From contig DBLW01000079.1 in NCBI GenBank assembly GCA_002298075.1, positions 1 to 5,424 on the forward strand: DNA of 5,424 nucleotides. Direction: 5' to 3'. Source of the stretch: Bacteroidales bacterium UBA714. GTDB lineage: Bacteria > Bacteroidota > Bacteroidia > Bacteroidales > UBA932. This document shows positions 1-5,424 of this stretch, piece after piece (position 1 is the stretch's first letter; every line of letters begins with the position of its first letter). The notes under the pieces were generated by a model. That model worked only from the letters and a program-made list of their open reading frames with translations, had not been told where the DNA came from and did no database searches. A program made the translations under genes and the position numbers.

Positions 1-212
1 TATCTCTTCAGATTGATTTCGGCTTCAAGATTCCCCTTCAGGCAGAAGATTCCCATATATCCGTTGAAACGGCAGGGATATTTGAGCATGTCAAGTCCGC
101 TGTTGTACCGAATGTCAGAAATTATGAAGTCTTCTGACATTTTGTCATTTGCGGAAATGCCAAGATACTTTCCCAGCTGTATTATGTCTATGTCGTAAAA
201 TGAATTTTTCAT
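1..212 (-). CDS. Putative AraC-family transcriptional regulator, N-terminal part (cut by window edge)
   Basis: Seventy codons are visible, starting at the ATG whose complement lies at 210-212; the reading frame is still open at position 1, so the C-terminus, where a helix-turn-helix would sit, is outside the window. The visible protein starts MKNSFYDIDI. Around residues 45-70 it has the pattern YPCRFNGYMGIFCLKGNLEA followed by EINLKR. This matches the N-terminal arm and first cupin-like strands of Bacteroidales AraC-type regulators, which typically carry a 'PCR(x)n..G.C.KG....I(N/D)' segment. The family binds DNA through a C-terminal AraC HTH pair and often controls an adjacent divergent operon, so control of the efflux operon is a plausible inference. 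No ligand can be assigned. The family call rests on this N-terminal pattern only, because the diagnostic HTH is not seen; another cupin-type sensor protein remains possible. Confidence 0.72.
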   Translation of the reverse strand, partial: MKNSFYDIDIIQLGKYLGISANDKMSEDFIISDIRYNSGLDMLKYPCRFNGYMGIFCLKGNLEAEINLKR

Positions 213-235
213 GATATGCGGAATTGTTCTGGCAG

Positions 236-243
236 CAAAATTA
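236..243 (-). promoter_or_regulatory. Candidate Bacteroidota -7 box for the AraC-type gene
   Basis: Read on the minus strand, this is TAATTTTG, an exact match to the TAnnTTTG -7 consensus of Bacteroides primary-sigma promoters. It lies 23 nt upstream of the minus-strand ATG, which would give a short leader of roughly 17 nt. The matching -33 TTTG is poor: the nearest candidate is TTTC (complement of 266-269) at a 22-nt spacing, slightly longer than the usual 19-21. The call therefore rests on the -7 element and its position. Confidence 0.45.
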
Positions 244-322
244 CATTATAATTTTTAAAAAGAGTGAAAAAACAACTTTTCTGTAATAATATAGGTAAAA
301 ATCATATATGAATTTTCTTATA

Positions 323-355
323 TCGGGCAGATTCTTTGTTCAGATGCCAGCCCGA
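323..355 (+). other. GC-rich leader hairpin upstream of the tolC-like gene
   Basis: TCGGGC (323-328) and GCCCGA (350-355) are perfect complements, giving a 6-bp, mostly G:C stem with a 21-nt loop. The stem ends 14 nt before the ATG at 370. It stands out because the rest of the intergenic region is AT-rich. If the operon's transcript starts upstream of 323, the hairpin would sit in the 5' untranslated leader next to the translation start, where it could affect mRNA stability or ribosome access. No U-tract follows it, so it is not an intrinsic terminator. The structure is visible; a function is only inferred. Confidence 0.35.
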
Positions 356-369
356 AATCATTAAGACAA

Positions 370-1872
370 ATGAAAAGACTTGTTATTATTCCGATTGTGC
401 TCCTGACGCTTCAGACGGGTCTGAATGCCCAGCAGGTCCTCTCTCTTGAGGAATGCCGGCAGATGGCCCTTGAAAGCAACAGTGAATTGGAGCAGGCCCG
501 CATCATGACGCGTATGGCGGGCTACGACAGAAAAATTGCACGCGCCAATTATTTCCCGGACATAAGCGTTTCCGGAACCTACATGTATAACAGCCGTGAC
601 ATGGCTCTTGTCAGTGACGAGACGTCTGCAAGGCTTGCCGGCATGGGTACGGCTGTCCAGGAGCAAATCTCGGGGCAGATGCAGGCCATGGTGCAGGCAG
701 TGATGTCCAATCCTGCGGCAGCGGCTGAATTTATGGGAAGCCCAATGTGGCAGACCGTCATGGGCTCGCTTTCGAAAACGGATGTTTCTGCTGCACTCAA
801 TGCTCTCGGGGCTGAGATTGACAAGGCATTCCATCTTGACATGACAAACGTATTCGCCGGAGTCGTGTCTCTTAAGCAGCCGGTCTTTGCCGGAGGAAAA
901 ATTGTGGCTTCAAACAGGATAGCAGCTTTGGCTGAACAGCTTTCCATGAGCCAATATGACTCAAAATGCCAGGAGACGCTTCTCGCAGTTGACCAGGCAT
1001 ATTGGCAGGTCGTTTCCGTGGCTTCGAAGAAAAAGCTTGCAGAAAGCTATGCGGACCTGCTGCATTGTATGGTAGCTGATGCCGATGCTTCTGTGGCGGA
1101 GGGGGTAGCTACTGAGGCTGATGCCCTGACTGTAAAGGTAAAGGCAAACGAAGCGGACATGCTGTTTACCAAGGCATCTAATGGACTTGTGCTTTCCAAG
1201 ATGCTGCTGTGCAGGCAAATCGGGCTTCCTTTGGAGAGTGATGTGATGCTTGCTGATGAAAATGCGGAAATGCTTCCTCAGGTGAGTGTGTCGCCCGTCA
1301 AGGATATGGAAGACATATTTGCAGACCGCCCTGAGATAAGAAGTCTTGATATTGCCGCTCAGATTTATGAGCAGAAAGTGAATGTGGCGCGTGCTGACAT
1401 GTTGCCTAAGATAGCCGTGACTGCCAATTATATGGTCAGCAATCCGAACCTGTATAATGGGTTCCAGAACAAATGGGGCGGAATGTTCAATGCCGGTGTC
1501 GCCGTGAATATCCCGGTTTTCCATGGCACTGAGGCACTTCAGAAGACGCGTAAGGCCAAGGAGGAGGCCAGGCTGTACCGAGTGCGTTATGATGACGCCC
1601 GTGAAATGGTGAGCATACAGGTAGAGCAGCTGCGCAGGCAGAGGTGCGAGATAACAGAAAAACTGCGGATGGCACAGAGCAATCTTGAAAATGCGGAAGA
1701 GAACCTCAGGGTTGCGACGATAGGCTTTGAAGAAGGCATCGTGCCAGCCAATACGGCTCTTGCCGCACAGTCGGCATGGCTATCGGCTCATTCGGAGTTC
1801 ATTGATGCCGGAGTTGAATTGCAGATGAACATGACAGCTCTCCTGAAGGCCGAAGGTGAATATGGCAAATGA
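370..1872 (+). CDS. TolC-family outer-membrane efflux protein
   Basis: This 500-aa protein is the outer-membrane channel of the export system, expected to form a trimeric beta-barrel with a long periplasmic alpha-barrel. An N-terminal signal peptide is clear: MKR, a hydrophobic core to about residue 18, and probable cleavage after LNA (residue 20) before QQ. Two OEP repeats follow. Repeat 1 starts with LSLEECRQMALESN (25-37) and has the strand motif LKQPVFAGGKI (168-178). Repeat 2 includes DRPEIRSLD (319-327), ARADMLPKIAVTANY (340-354) and the matching strand VNIPVFHG (379-386). Long helices span about 180-280 and 390-490. An insertion of about 80 residues at 75-160 replaces the usually short first surface loop and is rich in Met, Ala and Gln. 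The start at 370 is supported by the signal peptide; the leader TTAAGACAA has no Shine-Dalgarno sequence, normal for Bacteroidota. It is first in the operon, 40 nt before the adaptor gene. The substrate is unknown. Confidence 0.95.
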   Translation: MKRLVIIPIVLLTLQTGLNAQQVLSLEECRQMALESNSELEQARIMTRMAGYDRKIARANYFPDISVSGTYMYNSRDMALVSDETSARLAGMGTAVQEQISGQMQAMVQAVMSNPAAAAEFMGSPMWQTVMGSLSKTDVSAALNALGAEIDKAFHLDMTNVFAGVVSLKQPVFAGGKIVASNRIAALAEQLSMSQYDSKCQETLLAVDQAYWQVVSVASKKKLAESYADLLHCMVADADASVAEGVATEADALTVKVKANEADMLFTKASNGLVLSKMLLCRQIGLPLESDVMLADENAEMLPQVSVSPVKDMEDIFADRPEIRSLDIAAQIYEQKVNVARADMLPKIAVTANYMVSNPNLYNGFQNKWGGMFNAGVAVNIPVFHGTEALQKTRKAKEEARLYRVRYDDAREMVSIQVEQLRRQRCEITEKLRMAQSNLENAEENLRVATIGFEEGIVPANTALAAQSAWLSAHSEFIDAGVELQMNMTALLKAEGEYGK

Positions 1873-1912
1873 TGCATTGTTTTCATGTGATTAATATTAA
1901 TATAGACATAAA

Positions 1913-2902
1913 ATGGAAAAGAGAAAAAAGAACTATAACCTTGTGATTGGTGTTGTTGCGCTTGTAGCGGTGATTCTTATTATTGCGGTGTCAGGATATT
2001 TCGTATCCAGGCCTAAGCCGATGGTTGTTTATGGAGAGGCAGAAGCCGGCGAGTACAGGGTTTCCGGAAAGGTGCCTGGCAGGATAGGGGAGATATATGT
2101 CAGGGAAGGCCAGGCTGTGCACAAAGGTGATACCCTTGCATATGTTGACTCTCCGGAAGTGCGTGCCAAGCTTGCACAGGCAAATGCCGTAAGGGCCGCC
2201 GCGTCCGCACAGAACCGCAAGGCTCATAACGGTGCGCGTACCGAACAGATTGCGGCTGCATATAATGTATGGCAGTCTGCCATGGTCCAGGAAGAGGTCA
2301 TGAAAAAATCATTCGACCGCATTCAGCGCCTGTATGACCAGAAGGTCGTTTCTGCTCAGAAATACGATGAGGTGAAGGCAAAATATGACGCATCAGTGAC
2401 TCAGGCTGCAGCGGCAAAGAGCCAGTATGACATGGCCGTGAACGGTGCCCGCCAGGAGGATAAGGATGCGGCTGCTGCACTTGTGAGCCAGGCTGACGGG
2501 GTGCTAATGGAAGTGGAGTCATACCTCGGGGAACTTTATCTGACCTCTCCTGCCGATGGCGTGATTTCGGCAGTTTTCCCTAAGCCGGGCGAGCTTGTGG
2601 GCCAGGGCGCTCCTGTCATGACCGTAACCGACCTGTCTGACATATGGTTCACGTTCAATGTGAGAGAGGATTATCTGGAGGATATGCGCATTGGCGGAAA
2701 GCTCACTTTGAGGATTCCTGCTTTGGGTGGCAGGGAAGTTCCTGCGACAGTAAGCTATATCGCTGTGCGTGATTCGTATGCCACATGGAAGGCCACCAAG
2801 GAGACTGACATGTACGATGCAAAGACATTCGAAGTCAGGGCGGTGCCTGATTCGGCTGTTGAGGGCCTGCTGCCGGGAATGAGTGCAATTGTCGTGAGAT
2901 AG
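1913..2902 (+). CDS. HlyD/YhiI-type periplasmic adaptor (membrane fusion protein)
   Basis: This 329-aa adaptor would link the inner-membrane permeases to the TolC-like channel. A short basic N-terminus (MEKRKK) precedes one membrane anchor at about 10-32, with no lipobox. The first half of the lipoyl-like domain is at about 48-82 (SGKVPGRIGEIYVREGQAVH, then GDTLAYVDSPEV). A coiled-coil hairpin at about 84-203 turns near 141-147, with the family motif YDQKVVSAQKYDE at 141-153. The second lipoyl half is at 209-240 (LTSPADGVISAVF, GELVGQGAPVMTVTD). A beta-barrel region follows from about 243 and ends in LLPGMSAIVVR, the usual adaptor terminus. NGAR occurs at 106-109 and 177-180, symmetric about the turn, as in YbhG/YhiI-like proteins. 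The gene follows a 40-nt gap containing an AT-only palindrome (1890-1901) and precedes the first permease by 11 nt. Fusion to ABC-2 permease genes separates it from RND adaptors. The exported compound is unknown. Confidence 0.94.
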   Translation: MEKRKKNYNLVIGVVALVAVILIIAVSGYFVSRPKPMVVYGEAEAGEYRVSGKVPGRIGEIYVREGQAVHKGDTLAYVDSPEVRAKLAQANAVRAAASAQNRKAHNGARTEQIAAAYNVWQSAMVQEEVMKKSFDRIQRLYDQKVVSAQKYDEVKAKYDASVTQAAAAKSQYDMAVNGARQEDKDAAAALVSQADGVLMEVESYLGELYLTSPADGVISAVFPKPGELVGQGAPVMTVTDLSDIWFTFNVREDYLEDMRIGGKLTLRIPALGGREVPATVSYIAVRDSYATWKATKETDMYDAKTFEVRAVPDSAVEGLLPGMSAIVVR

Positions 2903-2913
2903 TTCATAGCGGT

Positions 2914-4074
2914 ATGAAACGTATAGTCGCTGTAATAAGGCGTGAATTGGGAATATGGCGGCGCCGTCCCATATATCTGGTCGGTTCGGTGGCGGTGATG
3001 GCATTCTGCGGCATCTTCTACTTGACTTTGCTGAAGGACGGGGTGCCTTCCGGGCTTCCGATTGGGGTGGTGGATTACGACAATTCCACGCTTACCAGAA
3101 ATTTCATTTCGCAGCTTGATGCGACGCAGCTCGGCAAGGTCGTCCGCTATGATGATTTCCGCCAGGCCAGGGAAGATATGCAGAAAGGGCAGATAACTTC
3201 TGTGTGCGTGCTTCCGGAGGGGATGTTTGCAGATGTGCAGGCACAGAGGCAGCCGGAGTTTACTTTTTACGTGAACAACCTGTATTTTCTCGGAGGGTCG
3301 CTTGCCTATAAGGATATCCTGACAATGATAAACCTTACTTCCGGTGCTGTGCAGAGGGAGGTCCTGAGGATGAAAGGCGTAAATGAGCACTCCATCATGG
3401 GACGTATCCGCCCTGTGGATGTTGATGTCCACCTTATCGGCAATCCTACAATGAATTACGGGGCTTATCTTGCCAATATGATGCTTCCTGGAGTCCTTGA
3501 GATGGTAATAATCATCATTGTCATATATTCTCTCGGGACGGAACTGAAATATGGCACTTCCAGGCATCTTCTGGACACTTCCGGAGGGAGCGTCACGACT
3601 GCGGTAGCGGGAAAGCTTGCACTTTATACTCTGCTTTTCACCGCATTGGGCTTTTCTCTCGTGTTCCTGCTTTACAGGTGGATGGGCTTCCGTCTGGCCG
3701 GGTCAATATGGAATATGCTTATAGGTATGCTTTTGCTTGTGCTGTCCAGTGAGGCTGTCGGCGTGCTTATAATAGGATGCGTTCCTGTGTTGAGGTTCGC
3801 CTTGAGCATCGGTGCCCTGTTCAGTGTGTTCGCATTCTCCATGACCGGGTTCACTTTGCCTGTCGAGGCCATGCCGGCAGGTGTGCAGGGGCTTGCGTGC
3901 ATGTTTCCGCTGAGGCATTATTACCTCTTTTATGTGCAGGAAGGGATTTTCGGGACAGGCTTTGCCGGATGGCATATGCAGACGGTGTATATGCTCATGT
4001 TCCTTCTGTTGCCGCCTCTGGTGCTTCCGAGGCTGAAAAGGGCGTATGTGAATTTGAACTTTCCAAAGAAATAG
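2914..4074 (+). CDS. ABC-2-type transporter permease (first of pair; YhhJ-like)
   Basis: This 386-aa inner-membrane permease has the ABC2_membrane_3 layout. The basic N-terminus (MKRIVAVIRRELGIWRRRP) leads into TM1 at about 20-40. A large extracytoplasmic domain spans about 42-180 and begins with the typical segment LPIGVVDYDNSTLTRNF (48-64). Five more likely membrane segments follow at about 187-207, 231-254, 265-288, 291-314 and 355-372. Family-like sequences are GNPTMNYGAYLANMMLPG (176-193), SLGTELKYGT (206-215) at the cytoplasmic end of TM2, and GFTLPVEAMP (312-321) before the last segment. It has no Walker A or ABC signature, so it needs a separate ATPase to act as a classical ABC exporter. 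It begins 11 nt after the adaptor stop and ends 3 nt before the second permease gene, implying coordinated synthesis and a likely heterodimer. The length is normal for the family. The substrate is unknown. Confidence 0.93.
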   Translation: MKRIVAVIRRELGIWRRRPIYLVGSVAVMAFCGIFYLTLLKDGVPSGLPIGVVDYDNSTLTRNFISQLDATQLGKVVRYDDFRQAREDMQKGQITSVCVLPEGMFADVQAQRQPEFTFYVNNLYFLGGSLAYKDILTMINLTSGAVQREVLRMKGVNEHSIMGRIRPVDVDVHLIGNPTMNYGAYLANMMLPGVLEMVIIIIVIYSLGTELKYGTSRHLLDTSGGSVTTAVAGKLALYTLLFTALGFSLVFLLYRWMGFRLAGSIWNMLIGMLLLVLSSEAVGVLIIGCVPVLRFALSIGALFSVFAFSMTGFTLPVEAMPAGVQGLACMFPLRHYYLFYVQEGIFGTGFAGWHMQTVYMLMFLLLPPLVLPRLKRAYVNLNFPKK

Positions 4075-4077
4075 AAG

Positions 4078-5280
4078 ATGAAAGAGAATTATATAAGATT
4101 GTGGCTCAGGGATTTCTGGGGGATTTTTACTCATGAGCTCAAGACAATCTTCTGCGACGGGGGAGTGCTGATAATATTTTTTGTCGCCGGGCTCGGATAT
4201 CCCCTGCTTTACAATCTGGTGTATCGGAACGGTATTCTTGAGGATACTCCTATTGCTGTTGTGGACAGGGCCGATTGTTCCGAGAGCCGCCGATATATCC
4301 GTAAGGTTGATGCCACGCGTGAGCTTTCAGTTGCGTACAGGTGCACTGACATGGAGCAGGCCCGCAGGCTGATGGAGGAGCGTAAGGTCAACGGAATAAT
4401 CTATTTCCCTGCGGATTTCGGTGAAAGGCTTGCGCGTATGGAGACGGCAAAGCTTTCTGTATATGCCGACATGAGCAGTTTCCTTTATTATAAGAATCTG
4501 CTTATGGGGTCGGAGTTCGTGATGCTGGATGAAGTCGGGCAGATTCAGGTAGAAAGGTATTCTGCGGCAGGATTCACCGGCCAGGAGAGTTCGCAACTTG
4601 TCAAGGCCATACCTTACGGGGAAAACCTGCCATACAACAGGACTTTCTCTTACAGCATATTCCTCATATCAGCAATCCTGCTTCTGATTGTGCAGCAGGT
4701 CATGTTCTATGGCATGTCATTGCTTGCCGGTACTGCACGTGAAGAAAACAGGAGTTTTGCCACGTTGCCTGACAGTCTTCACGGACGTGGTGTGAGCAGG
4801 GTTGTATTCGGACGCGGAGCCGCCTATTGGCTCCTGTTCATGGGATTGGGCATATACATAGCCTGCATTGTCCCGGCGTTATGCGGTTTCCCACAGAGAG
4901 GCTCGTATCGTGATATTGTGGTGCTCCTGATGTTTTTTGTGACGGACTGCGTGTTTTTCTGCTCGGCATGGAGTACGTTCATAACAAGGAGGGAATCGGT
5001 ATTCGTACTTCTTCTTTTCATGTCTCCGGTGCTGCTGTTCCTTACCGGGTTCTCATGGCCGACATCCGCCTTTCCGCAGTTCTGGAAATGGTTTTCATAC
5101 CTCTTCCCGTCAACGTTCGGATGCCAGGCATTCATAAACATAAACACAGCCGGCTGTGATCTTCCCATGGCCAGTATGCATTTGCGTGCATTGACGCTCC
5201 AGGCCGTAATTTATTATTTCCTCTCTTGCGCGGCCATTTATGCGGAAAACCATGTCATAAGGAAAAGAAATGCCGCATAA
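4078..5280 (+). CDS. ABC-2-type transporter permease (second of pair)
   Basis: This 400-aa inner-membrane protein has the same architecture as the preceding permease and is probably its heterodimer partner. TM1 is at about 28-48. A large extracytoplasmic domain at about 50-188 opens with TPIAVVDRADCSESRRYIR (57-75), the counterpart of the VVDYDNS segment in the first permease. Further membrane segments lie at about 191-216, 247-268, 278-299, 306-326 and 371-390. Conserved-looking features are LLAGTAREENRSFATL (215-230) after TM2 and GFSWPTSAFPQFWKWFSYLF (324-343), followed by PST at 344-346; this is the 'GFSWP...P' region typical of YhhJ/YbhR-like permeases. No nucleotide-binding motifs are present. 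The ATG at 4078 lies 3 nt after the upstream stop, which suggests translational coupling, and the permease start matches the family's N-terminal layout. It is the last gene before the terminator. Similarity between the two permeases is at the level of layout and short motifs; they are clearly diverged. Confidence 0.93.
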   Translation: MKENYIRLWLRDFWGIFTHELKTIFCDGGVLIIFFVAGLGYPLLYNLVYRNGILEDTPIAVVDRADCSESRRYIRKVDATRELSVAYRCTDMEQARRLMEERKVNGIIYFPADFGERLARMETAKLSVYADMSSFLYYKNLLMGSEFVMLDEVGQIQVERYSAAGFTGQESSQLVKAIPYGENLPYNRTFSYSIFLISAILLLIVQQVMFYGMSLLAGTAREENRSFATLPDSLHGRGVSRVVFGRGAAYWLLFMGLGIYIACIVPALCGFPQRGSYRDIVVLLMFFVTDCVFFCSAWSTFITRRESVFVLLLFMSPVLLFLTGFSWPTSAFPQFWKWFSYLFPSTFGCQAFININTAGCDLPMASMHLRALTLQAVIYYFLSCAAIYAENHVIRKRNAA

Positions 5281-5336
5281 TGACATGACTTTCCATTGAT
5301 GTGCGTCATCCGGGACGTTGTGCCGGCTGTGCCTTT

Positions 5337-5399
5337 AGACTCTTGCCATATCTTTGCCGATGATTTATTGGGCAAAGAAAAGGCGGGAGTCTTTTTATT
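5337..5399 (+). terminator. Nested intrinsic terminator closing the efflux operon
   Basis: AGACTCTTGCC (5337-5347) pairs with GGCGGGAGTCT (5382-5392) in an 11-bp stem containing two consecutive G:T wobbles (5343-5344). Inside it, TCTTTGCC (5351-5358) and GGCAAAGA (5371-5378) form a second, perfect 8-bp stem with a 12-nt loop. The outer stem runs straight into a T-rich run at 5392-5399 (TTTTTATT). The element lies 56 nt after the last permease stop. There is no T-run on the opposite side, so it should act only on rightward transcription. The fold was paired by hand; its free energy was not computed. Confidence 0.85.
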
Positions 5400-5424
5400 C
5401 TCCATCTTAGTATATGACAATTTT

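Larger units (their letters stand above)
213..369. promoter_or_regulatory. Divergent intergenic control region
   Basis: These 157 bp lie between the two divergent start codons and encode no protein that I can support. The stretch is strongly AT-rich, especially 236-325, against the more balanced coding sequence on both sides, as expected for a Bacteroidota promoter region. It should contain the promoters of the AraC-type gene (leftward) and of the efflux operon (rightward), plus any operator. The hexamer TTGTTC occurs twice in direct orientation (224-229 and 336-341). CTGGCA at 229-234 has an inverted copy, TGCCAG, at 345-350. These could be regulator half-sites but are short enough to arise by chance. 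I found no convincing plus-strand TAnnTTTG box, so the operon's promoter is not placed. Confidence 0.6.

Noticed and set aside
13..198. Plus-strand open frame of 61 codons at the left edge
   Set aside because: It lies wholly antisense to the AraC-type N-terminus, which has a recognisable family pattern and a plausible promoter. The plus-strand translation resembles nothing I recognise.
247..252. TATAAT with TTGTTC 17 nt upstream, resembling an E. coli-type promoter for the operon
   Set aside because: Bacteroidota primary sigma factors use -33/-7 boxes (TTTG and TAnnTTTG) instead, and TATAAT is expected by chance in such an AT-rich region.
303..310. CATATATG palindrome in the divergent intergenic region
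   Set aside because: Eight bases of alternating A/T-rich sequence have a high chance frequency here and lack a partner site.
961..1524. Minus-strand open frame of 187 codons inside the tolC-like gene
   Set aside because: It is fully antisense to clear OEP-family coding sequence, and its translation has a His/Ile/Arg-rich antisense-type composition without motifs.
1890..1901. Perfect 12-bp palindrome ATTAATATTAAT between the tolC-like and adaptor genes
   Set aside because: It is made only of A and T in a short AT-rich gap, so it is likely to be chance and part of the A/T-rich translation leader rather than an operator.
2755..3567. Long minus-strand open frame of 270 codons
   Set aside because: It runs antisense across the end of the adaptor gene and the start of the first permease gene. 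Its translation is rich in His, Arg, Pro and Ser with no domain pattern, as expected from the complement of well-supported coding sequence.
3777..4136. Plus-strand open frame of 119 codons overlapping the permease junction
   Set aside because: It is out of frame with both permeases and overlaps the conserved GFTLPVEAMP region of the first. The Cys/Arg/Val-rich translation looks like a frame shadow.
5281..5336. Possible small gene or extra hairpin between the last permease and the terminator
   Set aside because: Only weak 5-bp pairing (ATGAC with GTCAT) is visible, and no open frame with a credible start fits before the terminator.

Overview
The window looks like a stretch of a Bacteroidota chromosome, most likely Bacteroidales. 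Genes of balanced to mildly GC-rich composition are separated by very AT-rich gaps. Start codons have A/T-rich leaders and no clear Shine-Dalgarno sequence. The divergent gene has a TAnnTTTG-type -7 box. The proteins resemble those of gut Bacteroidales. The genus cannot be fixed from this sequence.

Layout: positions 1-212 (minus strand) hold the first 70 codons of a gene that runs off the left edge. Its N-terminus looks like the sensor arm of a Bacteroidales AraC-family regulator. Positions 213-369 are a 157-bp AT-rich divergent intergenic region with a likely regulator promoter and a GC-rich hairpin in the leader of the rightward genes. Positions 370-5280 are one compact plus-strand operon of four genes: a TolC-type outer-membrane efflux protein (500 aa), a HlyD/YhiI-type periplasmic adaptor (329 aa), and two ABC-2-type permeases (386 and 400 aa). 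The gaps between them are 40, 11 and 3 nt. Positions 5337-5399 form a strong nested intrinsic terminator that closes the operon.

The four products would form a tripartite export system. The two permeases would make an inner-membrane heterodimer, the adaptor would bridge the periplasm with a long coiled-coil hairpin, and the TolC homologue would provide the outer-membrane duct. The divergent AraC-type gene is the obvious candidate regulator. No ATP-binding subunit is encoded between the intergenic region and the terminator, so the ATPase must be elsewhere or the pump must work in a less usual way. The substrate cannot be deduced.

Overall this is a recognisable efflux cassette rather than a new system. 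The points most worth a second look are the missing ATPase, an unusually long Met/Ala/Gln-rich insertion in the first surface-loop position of the TolC homologue, and the leader hairpin.
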